DNA of 64,000 bases from Myxococcales bacterium (GTDB lineage Bacteria > Myxococcota_A > UBA9160 > UBA4427), in NCBI GenBank assembly GCA_012959805.1, contig DUCN01000062.1, forward strand, positions 105,363 to 169,362. Reading direction: 5' to 3'. Both the position numbers and the translations under genes were made by a program. The notes beneath the pieces were generated by a model. It did not search any database. It was not told the DNA's origin and was given only the letters and a program-made list of their open reading frames with translations. Below are positions 17,767 to 26,837 of the stretch, one piece after another (within the stretch, counting starts at the first letter, position 1; every line of letters starts with the position of its first letter).

Positions 17767-18013
17767 AAAGATTGCTCCTGCCTCTATGGGCTGGCCTTGA
17801 TTCGCTGTGACCGTCGCCCTCGAAAATTTCTGGGTTGGCCGGGACACACCGGGCAAAATGCATGGAAGGATCGGGGGAAAACCGGATAGACAGATTGGCC
17901 TTGGATTGGAAAAGTAGCTCTTGTGAGGGAGCCAGACACACTCGATTGATCACGAATGTTTTTGACGCTTCCCGACACATTTCGACAATCTTGAATCTCG
18001 ATTGGGGAGACTG

Positions 18014-18184
18014 ATGGGCAAGACCTGCGCGTGGTGTGGCACGGTACTTCGAGCCATTTTTGGAACCGCGATCCCGACGAGCCATGCGCTCTGTCGGGGA
18101 TGCCTCGATGAACTGCAAACCGCATTGTCGTCCAACGGACTGAAGGGCACGGTCACGTCGCCCGGCTCCCTGCGGCCAGACTAA
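18014..18184 (+). CDS. Very small zinc-ribbon protein
   Basis: A 56-residue protein starting at an ATG five bases after GGGGAG. Two Cys pairs, CAWC (residues 5-8) and CRGC (27-30), flanking a short loop with SHALCRGC, look like a single zinc ribbon. Similar tiny proteins with a WCG ... SH..C..C pattern occur in many proteobacteria, often near sensory genes; their role is unknown. It is divergent from the dehydrogenase at 16696-17766. Confidence 0.6.
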   Translation: MGKTCAWCGTVLRAIFGTAIPTSHALCRGCLDELQTALSSNGLKGTVTSPGSLRPD

Positions 18185-18205
18185 CACCGAGTTTCGTTTC
18201 CGCTT

Positions 18206-19447
18206 TTATCCTCGAAGTAGATCCTTCGCGATCGCGCGAATTTGGATCTCATCCGTCCCTGCGTAGATCTGCAGAACCTTGGCATCCCGGGCAAACTGCT
18301 CGACGACATATTCAGACATGTAGCCGTTGCCGCCGTAGACCTGGACAGCCTCCATTGCCACTTCGACTGCCGCTCGTGCCGCGTAGAGTTTCATCGCGGA
18401 CGCTTCGGCGAAGGTCATTGTCTTGCCCCGGGCGGAGAGTTCGATCGTGCGGAAGACGAGGTTCTGGAGATTCATTCTGGCGACCTCCATTCTCGCTAGC
18501 TTGTCCTGGATGAGCTGGTACTCGCCGATTGGACGCCCGAACTGAACGCGTTCCCGAGCGTATTTCAGCGACAGTTCGAGGCATCGGTCCACGATGCCGA
18601 GTGCCATGGCAGCGACGCCCGATCGCTCGGTCTGGAAGGTGCCCTTCGCACCTTCGCGTCCACCACCCGTCTTGCCCAGCGCCTTTTCGCCCCCGAGCAG
18701 CCGGTCCATGCCGACCCGCACATCGGTCACGAATAGTTCGCCCGTCGGTGAGGAATGCATCCCCATCTTGCGTAGGGGCGCCGACTGTTCGAAGCCCGGC
18801 ATGCCACGATCAAGTACGAAGTTGAGGATCCTTCGATCGCGTAGATCGACATCGTTCTCTTCGAGCTTGCAGATGAAGACCGTGGTGTCGGCAAAAGGTC
18901 CGTTCGTAATGAAGGTCTTCGACCCGTTCAATACGAACTCGTCGCCTTCGCGTCGGGCAGAGGCTCGCATTCCGCCGAAGGCATCGGATCCCGATCCCGG
19001 TTCTGTGATCGCCCATGCACCGATTTTCTCGAGCGTCAGGATGTCGAGACCCCAACGCTCCTTCTGCTCAATCGTCCCCTTGGATAGGATTGCGGAGGCG
19101 GTGAGGCCGACGCTTACACCTAACGCCGTGACCATTCCCGGGCAGTATCGACATAACTCGATGATCGGGATCAGGCTGGCGGCAGCCTGATCGGCTCGTG
19201 CCTCGGCATCGCCTTCCGAGTCCGACCGCAGCTTTCGCATCGCCCCCGATTTCTCGGCTTCGATCTGTTTTGCGAAACGTGCGCGTGCCATCTCGTCCAT
19301 GCCGAAGGCGGCGTACATCTTTCTCAAGATGTCGTATGGAGGGAGGTCGCCATGTTCGAGTTCTTCGACATGAGGCGCGATTTCGGCTTCGACGAAGCGA
19401 CGAACCGCGTCGCGGATCATGAGTTGCGATTCACTCCACTCGATCAT
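18206..19447 (-). CDS. Acyl-CoA dehydrogenase, isovaleryl/long-chain-type active site
   Basis: A 413-residue FAD enzyme that makes the 2,3-double bond in acyl-CoA. The signature blocks WAITEPGSGSDAFGGM (near 143-158), FITNG and YARERVQFGRPI are present. The end reads IYAGTDEIQI: Ala stands where short/medium-chain enzymes have the catalytic Glu (IYEGT). A Glu in QTERSGVAAM (about residue 272) sits where isovaleryl- and long-chain-type enzymes place their base, so that is the likely catalytic residue. A charged insertion (about 60-80) is unusual. The flavoprotein gene lies 109 bases upstream on the same strand. Confidence 0.88.
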   Translation of the reverse strand: MIEWSESQLMIRDAVRRFVEAEIAPHVEELEHGDLPPYDILRKMYAAFGMDEMARARFAKQIEAEKSGAMRKLRSDSEGDAEARADQAAASLIPIIELCRYCPGMVTALGVSVGLTASAILSKGTIEQKERWGLDILTLEKIGAWAITEPGSGSDAFGGMRASARREGDEFVLNGSKTFITNGPFADTTVFICKLEENDVDLRDRRILNFVLDRGMPGFEQSAPLRKMGMHSSPTGELFVTDVRVGMDRLLGGEKALGKTGGGREGAKGTFQTERSGVAAMALGIVDRCLELSLKYARERVQFGRPIGEYQLIQDKLARMEVARMNLQNLVFRTIELSARGKTMTFAEASAMKLYAARAAVEVAMEAVQVYGGNGYMSEYVVEQFARDAKVLQIYAGTDEIQIRAIAKDLLRG

Positions 19448-19556
19448 ATTGAAACTCCTGGTACGGGGTAGGCCGAGACTCTACACGGCATTGGCCTCAA
19501 GCTTTCGATGGTCTTGGGCTCGCGGGTCGACGGCGCGGCCCGACTTGCCTTGTTTA

Positions 19557-21053
19557 TCAGCTGTCTCGTCTGGGTGATGCCGAAGCGGCTCTCCGGCCCG
19601 CCAAACGACCAAAGAAACTGCTTCCGCCGATGGACATACCGCTCGCGTAGTAGCGACCCGAGCGAGTGAGGCCGGCGGAGGCGCGACCCGCCGCATAGAG
19701 ACCCTCGATGATTCCGCCCTTCTCGGTTCGAACCTCACCCGTGGTCTGGGTATCAAGACCGCCGAGTGTGAATGCTGCCCATAGACTCGACGAAACGGAG
19801 AGATCGAGTGCCGCGTAGGGCGGGTCGAGTAGTGGCTTCACGTATTTGGACGCTTTGTGAAAGATCGGATCACTCTTGGTGGCCGCGGCCTCGTTGTACG
19901 CGGAGAACGTTTCGACCAGGTTGCCTCTTGGCATCGCGAGACTGGATTCCAATTCCTCGATGGTTTCTTCGACTGCCGCAAGCGGGTAGGGAACCATCGT
20001 CTTCCCGTAGATCGAATCGTCGACGATCAAATAGGCGCGCCCGTCGGCTTGGTGCATGATCGCATCGGCCACGCGACCGTGATAGCAATCCTCATTGATG
20101 ACGCGCTGGCCGCTCGTCCCGACGATGAGCCCTTCGATGTGGCTGACCGGTGGGAAGTAGGGTGTCGTCATCAAGCCTTCGTGCATGTTGATGGCCGCGC
20201 CGCCTACGCCCATTCCCATTTGGATGCCGCTTCCGTCGCAGCCTTCGCTGCCGATTGGATAGCTGCATTTCGCGAGATCCCCGGCATAGTGCTTCACCAT
20301 CTCTTTGTTCATGATGAAGCCGCCGGTGGTGAGGATGATTCCACGCGTTGCGCGGATCGTAATTTCCTTTCCGTCCGAGACGGCGACGACACCGATGATT
20401 CTCTCCTCCTCGTTGCGGATGAGCGCTGTCACCCGGCTTTCATTTCGAATCTCGACTCCGAGCTCCGAGAGTGTCGTGATCATTCTTTCGATGATATATC
20501 CGCCGGCGCTGCCTTCTTTTTGGGGTTTGTGTCCGCGTGGAATAGGGCGGCTCTGTTCTGAAAAGGGATAGGCCTGTTCGTTGCCAGAAAAGATCAAGCA
20601 ATCGTCGGTGGGTGGGAAGATCACTTTCTGGTCGTAGTAGGTGTCTTTGAATTCGACGCCGAGACTGCAGAAGAAATCGAAATGATCGAGGCTATTTTCG
20701 CAGTAGAGCCGCACCTTCTCGGGATCACTCGTCGGGCCGGCGGCCGCTCGCACATGCGTCTGCATGAGTTCCCGAGTGTCCTCCCAGCCCGTTGCGCGCT
20801 GAACCCGCGTGCCACCGCCGAAATAAATCGTCCCCTCGGACAGGGCCGTCGCACCACCCCCCCGTGTCGCTCGTTCGAGCACAATGGTCTTTGCGCCGGC
20901 TCGCGCCGCCTCGATTGCGGCAGCTCCTCCGGCCACGCCGAGTCCCACGATGATCACGTCGGTTTCTAGGGACCAGGCGTCGATCGTGTTCGCGTCACGC
21001 GGACGCACCGAAAACGCCGGAGAAGTTCGCTCTTGTCGAGTCTTGAGGGCCAT
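19557..21053 (-). CDS. FAD-binding flavoprotein (fumarate reductase / ketosteroid dehydrogenase family)
   Basis: A 498-residue flavoprotein of the FAD_binding_2 family. The FAD turn VIIVGLGVAGGAAAIEAARA is near residues 33-52, followed by the TIVLE acidic strand end, GGGATALSEG, the internal TRGIILTTGGF strand, and the C-terminal LGGLDT ... GLYAAGRASAG block that contacts flavin. Members act as fumarate-type reductases or 3-ketosteroid dehydrogenases. Here SGRYYASGMSIGGSSFFGR near the end favours the ketosteroid/uncharacterised branch over fumarate reductase. Start at ATG 21053, with GGAG 12 bases upstream; the frame is open to 21122. Confidence 0.82.
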   Translation of the reverse strand: MALKTRQERTSPAFSVRPRDANTIDAWSLETDVIIVGLGVAGGAAAIEAARAGAKTIVLERATRGGGATALSEGTIYFGGGTRVQRATGWEDTRELMQTHVRAAAGPTSDPEKVRLYCENSLDHFDFFCSLGVEFKDTYYDQKVIFPPTDDCLIFSGNEQAYPFSEQSRPIPRGHKPQKEGSAGGYIIERMITTLSELGVEIRNESRVTALIRNEEERIIGVVAVSDGKEITIRATRGIILTTGGFIMNKEMVKHYAGDLAKCSYPIGSEGCDGSGIQMGMGVGGAAINMHEGLMTTPYFPPVSHIEGLIVGTSGQRVINEDCYHGRVADAIMHQADGRAYLIVDDSIYGKTMVPYPLAAVEETIEELESSLAMPRGNLVETFSAYNEAAATKSDPIFHKASKYVKPLLDPPYAALDLSVSSSLWAAFTLGGLDTQTTGEVRTEKGGIIEGLYAAGRASAGLTRSGRYYASGMSIGGSSFFGRLAGRRAASASPRRDS

Positions 21054-21237
21054 TATTAGTCGAGTCTCCGAGCGCGTGGGGTGTGGCTTTGAACTGTAGC
21101 TGCCGCGCGTCGCTCCTTCCATTTCCCCATCTGCTGTTCATGCCCCGTTCTTGTTTTTTCACGGTTGAGCGTGCATTGCGAACGGACTGCTTCTGCGAAG
21201 CCATCGGGACCAGATTTGGACATCTGTGATTACCGAA

Positions 21238-21243
21238 ATTATA
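21238..21243 (-). promoter_or_regulatory. Possible -10 element for the flavoprotein gene
   Basis: On the minus strand this reads TATAAT, within an AT-rich stretch (about 21225-21270) that is rare in this window. The -35 is weak (TTAAAT at an 18-base spacing). It would leave a leader of roughly 175 bases before the start at 21053. Confidence 0.35.
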
Positions 21244-21269
21244 GAAATGGGATTAAATTTCATTTAACA

Positions 21270-22196
21270 AGATCCGATGGGTCAATGAGAACAGCCCATG
21301 AATTAAGGGATTCATCACTCCAGCACGGTCATCGCGGATAGCCTGCAGGAAGTCGATCCGGTCCGACCGGACCCGGACGCTCGGCGAGAGCAGGGCGGAA
21401 TCTATCGCGCGGATCGTCGACACAACCGTCTCGAGCATCGCCGCCATGAGCACCAGGCTCCTGAACCCCATGATCATCCGGTCGATCGCGTGATCGGTCA
21501 TCACGACGACGTTCGTCGGGATGAGCATGCCCGAATGGACCTTCCCGCGAACCCTTGCGCGGTGATTTAGTGCAACCTGAGATGATTGTTGGCCCCGAGC
21601 AAATCGATCGCCCGCTACAACGACCAGAAGTCGTCGATCGTCTACGCCAGCATAGTGGCCGTTAGTCTGTCATCGTACCTCCACAACACACGCTACACGC
21701 CACAATGCACCGAGTACATCGTCGCCTTGCGGCCTTCGGAGCAGCGACGAAGTTTGCGCGCATCCTTTCGTCCCGAACGCGATGGCCGACGACCGGCTAA
21801 AGGAATCGGGACCCCCGATCTACGTCAAACTGTCCACCGGCCTCGACTTCAGTTCGAGCCCGGGAGTTGACACGTCAGGCGAAATAAAACGGCGAGTCTT
21901 TGATGGCTCGCGAATCGATTTCGCAGCACCCGGTGACCGGAATCTTGTGCGTGGCACGGTTCTTGTTGATCAGGAAGGTCAGCGACGGATTGGTCATATT
22001 CCCGTTCTCTCGGGGAAGGCCGGATCCCCGTCACAGCCGATTCTGATCGGGAAGCGAGATTTCCGATCCGATCATCCTCGCCCCGAGCGTCCGGATCGAC
22101 CTGCGCCGCGTCATGATCTGATCGACGCTAGACAGGATCAACGAATCATTGAATTCGATGAGCCCGCCTGCCTGAATTGCGCGACAGTCTCCGCCA
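21270..22196. other. Gene-poor interval
   Basis: Over 900 bases with no convincing gene. Short open frames on both strands (minus 21253-21528; plus 21782-22210; minus 22031-22264) overlap each other, lack clear ribosome sites and match nothing I recognise. Composition and broken frames suggest decayed or foreign DNA, but I could not reconstruct a parent gene as I could for the four pseudogenes. Confidence 0.45.
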
Positions 22197-24140
22197 ATGC
22201 CCATTCTTGATGCCATAGCGCTGCGAAAGATCGTCGCCGACCGAACGCTCTTCGAAGACGTCACCTTGACGATTCGTCGCGGCGAAAAAGTGGGTTTGGT
22301 CGGTCATAATGGTGCGGGCAAAAGTACGCTCGGTCGTGTTCTCGCCGGCCTCGACGACTCCGATGGCGGTACGATTTCGCGTCGGCGAAATTCGACCGTC
22401 GACTATCTGCCCCAAGAGCCGCACTTTCCAAAAGGTTGGACGATTAGAGAGGTCGTTCTCGAACGCCTAACGGATTGGAATGAAACGAAACGGCGATTTG
22501 ATGAGTTGACCGAGGCGCTCGGCGTTTCGACCGATGCGAAAGAACAAACGCGTTTGGCGGAAGAGCAGGCGCTTGTTGGGGAGTCCCTCGAACATCAAGG
22601 TGGATGGGACCGTGGCCATGAGGCAGAGGCGACGGTGAGCCATCTCGGAATCGAGGATCCGAGCAGATTGGTCGATACGCTTTCGGGTGGCGAAGCCCGT
22701 CGCGTCGCCTTAGCCAGACTGTTGGTGGGCGAACCTGATCTCGCCATTCTAGATGAGCCGACGAATCATCTGGACATCGAAACGATCGAATGGCTCGAAG
22801 AATTTCTGCGCGATCGATGGAAGGGAGCGCTTCTTGTCATCAGTCATGATCGTCGCGTTCTCGACGCGGTGACGACCCGAACTTTCGAGATTCACGACGG
22901 CAGTGTTGATGGATACGATGGGGGTTATGCCCGCTATCTACTTGCCAAGGCTGAACGAGAGGCGATGAGTGAGCGGACGGAACGAAATCGTCAGAACTTT
23001 TTGCGGCGCGAAGTCGAGTGGTTACGGCGTGCTCCCAAGGCGCGTGGGACGAAACAAAAGGCCCGAACTGCACGCGCCGAGGCTGCGATTGGAATCAAGA
23101 CCCCGCAACAAGAGCGTCAAGCCGACTTCGGCCTTCAGTCGGAGCGACTCGGAAAGACGATTCTGGAGACATCAGATCTCGTTGTTGAACGCGATGGCCG
23201 GCGGTTGATCAATGGCCTGACGTTTGGGCTGTGTCCGGGCGATCGGATCGGCGTCGTTGGACCCAATGGATCGGGGAAGACGAGTCTACTGCTCGCTTTA
23301 TTGGGCAAACTTTCGATCACCAGCGGTTCGATGACTATCGGTTCCAACACGAAAATCGGATACCTCGATCAGTCTCGTTCAGGTCTCGAGGATGGGATGA
23401 CGCTTCGCGAAGCCGCGATGGGCGATGCGAACGAAGTCTTGATCGGGTCCGAGCTACTCTCAGTGGGTAACTATCTCGAGCGCTTCCTCTTTCGTCGACC
23501 GCAACAGCGACTGCGCGTGAGTGAGTTGTCGGGAGGCGAGCGGGCGCGAGTTTGTCTCGCGAAACTTCTGGCTCAAAGATGCAATCTCCTGCTGCTCGAC
23601 GAGCCCACGAATGATCTCGACGTCGCCACGCTGAGTGCGCTTGAGTCGATGATGATCGATTTCGGGGGCAGTGTGATCCTCGTAAGCCACGATCGATGGA
23701 TGCTCGATCGCGTTGCCACCCAGATCCTGGCCTTCGAAGAAGGCGGGCAGCTCGAGCTGCATAGGGGAGGCTATTCGGATTATCGCGCTCGTCGTAATCG
23801 CGAGGCCTCCCGAGGAGCGCCCAAGGTGCGGTCTAATGGCACGGCGATTCCGTCCTCGTCGTCTTCCGCGAAGCGTGCGCCCGCGGATGCGAGTTCCCGT
23901 CGGTTAAACGCTTCGGAGATGCGCGAACTTGACGGCCTCTTCGAATCCATCGAAGGAGCGGAAGCGCGGGTTCTCGAGATCCAGTCCTTGCTCGCTGATC
24001 CCGAGCTCTACCGGGAGGCAGGTGAACGCGCGGAGAGTCTAAGAGACGATCTGGAGATGGCCGAGGCAGAAGCCTTGCAGCTCACGGCTCGATGGGAAGA
24101 ACTCGAAGAACGAAAGGCCGCGTCAGGCACTTCGAGTTAG
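22197..24140 (+). CDS. ABC-F family ATPase (Uup-like)
   Basis: A 647-residue cytosolic protein with two ABC cassettes and no membrane part. Cassette 1: Walker A GHNGAGKST (near 36-44), signature LSGGEARR, Walker B LAILDEPTNHLD. Cassette 2: Walker A GPNGSGKTS (near 355), signature LSGGERAR, Walker B LLLLDEPTNDLD. The linker is rich in charged residues, and a Ser/Ala-rich stretch precedes a C-terminal coiled coil (about 575-645), the Uup layout. ABC-F proteins act on ribosomes or, for Uup, on branched DNA and ribosome assembly. The ATG at 22197 has only a weak site. Confidence 0.88.
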   Translation: MPILDAIALRKIVADRTLFEDVTLTIRRGEKVGLVGHNGAGKSTLGRVLAGLDDSDGGTISRRRNSTVDYLPQEPHFPKGWTIREVVLERLTDWNETKRRFDELTEALGVSTDAKEQTRLAEEQALVGESLEHQGGWDRGHEAEATVSHLGIEDPSRLVDTLSGGEARRVALARLLVGEPDLAILDEPTNHLDIETIEWLEEFLRDRWKGALLVISHDRRVLDAVTTRTFEIHDGSVDGYDGGYARYLLAKAEREAMSERTERNRQNFLRREVEWLRRAPKARGTKQKARTARAEAAIGIKTPQQERQADFGLQSERLGKTILETSDLVVERDGRRLINGLTFGLCPGDRIGVVGPNGSGKTSLLLALLGKLSITSGSMTIGSNTKIGYLDQSRSGLEDGMTLREAAMGDANEVLIGSELLSVGNYLERFLFRRPQQRLRVSELSGGERARVCLAKLLAQRCNLLLLDEPTNDLDVATLSALESMMIDFGGSVILVSHDRWMLDRVATQILAFEEGGQLELHRGGYSDYRARRNREASRGAPKVRSNGTAIPSSSSSAKRAPADASSRRLNASEMRELDGLFESIEGAEARVLEIQSLLADPELYREAGERAESLRDDLEMAEAEALQLTARWEELEERKAASGTSS

Positions 24141-24174
24141 TTCGTCCATGAAGCTTGGAGAACGCGGTGGGAGT

Positions 24175-25170
24175 CTAGTTTGAAAGGACGATGATTCCGG
24201 CGAGGATGGCCAGCAGTCCGACGAAAATGCCTATGCCGCGATGCGTGGATGCGCGAGCGCGGTCGGCGAGCCACCAATTGCGCGGACTCATGCCGCGCAA
24301 GCCGAAGGTCAGGATTGCGGCAAGGGTTACCGCTGTGATATTCCCGAAGGCGAGCAGCAAGGCTGAGCCTGCCCCTCGAAGTTCACCAGCTGAAACGAGC
24401 ATTCCACTTGCGACGGTCGGCGGAAGCAGGGCCACCGCCACCATGACACCGGTCAAGTAGGTTGGGGCGCCGGTCGTAAATGCGAGAGCGCCGGCGCATC
24501 CAGCAGCGAGTGCCAGAACGAGATCCCAGATTCCGACTTGCGTTCGCGATGCGAGTTCGGGGGTCGATGGATCGACGCCTAGCATGAATCCCAGAAGAGT
24601 GGCAAAAGCCAGCGTCAGAGCGAATCCGATTCCCGCCGTGACGAGAGCTCTTCGAACCAGGACGAGGTCGCCCAGGACGAGCCCCAGCGCAATCGCCATG
24701 TTGGGGCCGAGCAGGGGGGCGACGACCATCGCGCCTATGACGGCGGCGGTGTTGTCGTGGGAGAGTCCAATGGCAGCGACCGTCGCCGCCAGGATCACGA
24801 GAAAGAGGTAGTGGCGATGAAGCTTCGCACCATCCGCAATGCTCGCGTAGACCTCCTCTCGACTGACGGCGGCCGCCGTATGTACGGTTCCTTGACGGCC
24901 GTTCACTTGGCCAGGGGTATTTGCGTGGGGCCGTGGCAAGACCGCATCCAGAGATTCCACGAGGACGAAGAGCGGGCCGCGCTTGGCGATGTCGTCGTAG
25001 AGAGAATCCAGCGCGCTGCCAGATCGTTCACTCCCGACGACGGCGCGCACGATTTTGCCGAAGCGTCCGCCTTCCTCAGTCCAGACTTGATCCGTGAGAC
25101 CGGCCAGACATTCACGAGCATCATCCGCCAGCTCGCTGGCTACGTGCACTTCAATGATCTTGAGCGCCAT
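24175..25170 (-). CDS. DUF389 / TIGR00341 family membrane protein
   Basis: A 331-residue membrane protein. The N-terminal 120 residues form a soluble domain with an alternating beta pattern. The membrane domain starts at HRHYLFLVILAATVAAIGLS and contains the family signature AAVIGAMVVAPLLGPNMAIA near residues 143-163, followed by further helices and TGVMVAVALLPPTVASGML. Six or so membrane segments are apparent. DUF389 proteins have no established function. It converges on the ABC-F gene with a 34-base gap. Confidence 0.85.
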   Translation of the reverse strand: MALKIIEVHVASELADDARECLAGLTDQVWTEEGGRFGKIVRAVVGSERSGSALDSLYDDIAKRGPLFVLVESLDAVLPRPHANTPGQVNGRQGTVHTAAAVSREEVYASIADGAKLHRHYLFLVILAATVAAIGLSHDNTAAVIGAMVVAPLLGPNMAIALGLVLGDLVLVRRALVTAGIGFALTLAFATLLGFMLGVDPSTPELASRTQVGIWDLVLALAAGCAGALAFTTGAPTYLTGVMVAVALLPPTVASGMLVSAGELRGAGSALLLAFGNITAVTLAAILTFGLRGMSPRNWWLADRARASTHRGIGIFVGLLAILAGIIVLSN

Positions 25171-25383
25171 CGCGTGCTTCCCCGCCTCCCGGTCCGGCTA
25201 AGACTCCATGTAGACCTTACATCGACCGGAGATCGGCCACGTCGTCGAGATTAACCGATCGCGGCTGTATCGAGAACGATTTCGGACATCGCCGGTGTCA
25301 CGCGTCGGCGCTAACGTCGGGAGCTGCGCCGGCCTACGCCGCAACGTCCTGATTTGCCTCATCCAATACCTGGAGATTTCCCA

Positions 25384-26613
25384 ATGGCCATCGATTTCAG
25401 CTTCCCCGAAGAGATCACCCACATCGTCTCAAAGGTTCACGACTTCTGCGAACAGGTCGTGTCGCCGGGACAGAAGGAAATCGAAGCGAACGAAGGCGAT
25501 CGAAAGATCTTGGTCCGCGAGATCATCAAGATGCGAAAAGCGGCTCGGGAATGGGGTTTGTGGCTTCCGCATATGCCCGAAGAATATGGTGGCATGGGAC
25601 TTGGACATGTTGCGATGGCCGCGGTTTCGGCTGAAGCCTCGCGGCTCACCAGCTTTGGGCCCTTTGCCATGAATGCCCAGGCCCCCGATGAAGGCAACAT
25701 GCATACGCTCTTGCACTGGGCGACTCCGGCGCAGATCGAAAAATATTTGAAACCACTTTGTGACGGGCGAAGTCGATCCTGTTTCGCCATGACCGAGCCC
25801 GAAGTCGCTGGTTCCGATCCGACGCTGATCCAAACGACGGCCGTTCGGGATGGTGATGATTGGGTGATCAATGGTCACAAGTGGTTCATCTCGGGAGCGA
25901 GGGGCGCCCAGTTCGCCATCTTGATCGCGCGGACTGAAGAAAACCCCGATCGTCCACAGGCGGCCAACAGTGCATTTCTCGTCGACCTTCCGTCGGAGGG
26001 GTGGGAGATCGTGCGCGATATTTCAACCATGAGCGGCAGTCATAATCATTGCGAGATTCAGATTACGAATCTGCGACTCTCGAATGATCAGATGCTAGGC
26101 GGCCCTGGACAGGGACATCTTCTCGGACAAGCTCGGCTCGGCCCGGCGCGTCTTGCGCATTGCATGCGCTGGATAGGGCAGGCGGAAACAGCGCTCGAGT
26201 TGATGGTCGAACGTTCGCTCAATCGCTTTGCGCATGGCTCGCTGCTTGCCGAGAAGCAGGGCATTCAGTGGATGATCGCGGATAGCACGATGGAGCTCTA
26301 TCAGTCGAAGCTGATGGTCTTGCATGCCGCCTACAAGATCGATCGCGGAGAAGACTTCAAGAGTGAGGTGTCGATGGCCAAGCATTTCGTTGCCAACTCA
26401 CTAGGCCGAATCATCGATCGGTCAATCCAGGTGCATGGCGCACTCGGGTATTCGAGCGACACACCTCTGGCAAAGATGGCGACCCAGGCTCGTTGGGCGC
26501 GTTTCGCCGACGGCGCAGATGAAGTGCATCAATGGCGCATCGCCCAGCGAACGATTGATTCCTGGGTGCGCACCGGCAGTATGAATGCGGCGACCGGTGG
26601 TCTGCCGCTCTGA
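25384..26613 (+). CDS. Acyl-CoA dehydrogenase, ACAD10/11-like
   Basis: A 409-residue acyl-CoA dehydrogenase. The conserved blocks are FAMTEPEVAGSDPTLIQTTA, WFISGARGAQFAI, FANSLGRIIDRSIQVHGALG-type helix and the C-terminal ARFADGADEVHQWRIA. The last motif replaces the IYEGTSEI loop of classical enzymes and is typical of the ACAD10/11 group, which can act on hydroxylated or branched acyl-CoA. The ATG at 25384 has GGAG nine bases ahead; the frame is open ten codons further. It is unrelated in sequence detail to the other two acyl-CoA dehydrogenases in the window. Confidence 0.88.
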   Translation: MAIDFSFPEEITHIVSKVHDFCEQVVSPGQKEIEANEGDRKILVREIIKMRKAAREWGLWLPHMPEEYGGMGLGHVAMAAVSAEASRLTSFGPFAMNAQAPDEGNMHTLLHWATPAQIEKYLKPLCDGRSRSCFAMTEPEVAGSDPTLIQTTAVRDGDDWVINGHKWFISGARGAQFAILIARTEENPDRPQAANSAFLVDLPSEGWEIVRDISTMSGSHNHCEIQITNLRLSNDQMLGGPGQGHLLGQARLGPARLAHCMRWIGQAETALELMVERSLNRFAHGSLLAEKQGIQWMIADSTMELYQSKLMVLHAAYKIDRGEDFKSEVSMAKHFVANSLGRIIDRSIQVHGALGYSSDTPLAKMATQARWARFADGADEVHQWRIAQRTIDSWVRTGSMNAATGGLPL

Positions 26614-26837
26614 ACGCGAGTCTTCGACTGCAGCAGCGGAAGAGATCGGCCGTCCGGTGGGGCCATTGTCAAACAGTGTGCTAAAGTGCTGTGGCAACAG
26701 CCCCGGTACCCGGCGGCTTTCTACCCCGTAACCTCTGAGCCCATAAGCAGTGACCGCTGGCCGATCGATGCAACTCGGTCAGCGTATCCTCCTGCGGCTT
26801 GTCTCGATCACGAGCAAGCCCGCCCGCGGCGAAGATC

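Noticed and set aside
21782..22210. Plus-strand frame of 142 codons upstream of the ABC-F gene
   Set aside because: No family match, a run of Arg/Asp/Pro repeats typical of shadow frames, and it overlaps the ABC-F start.
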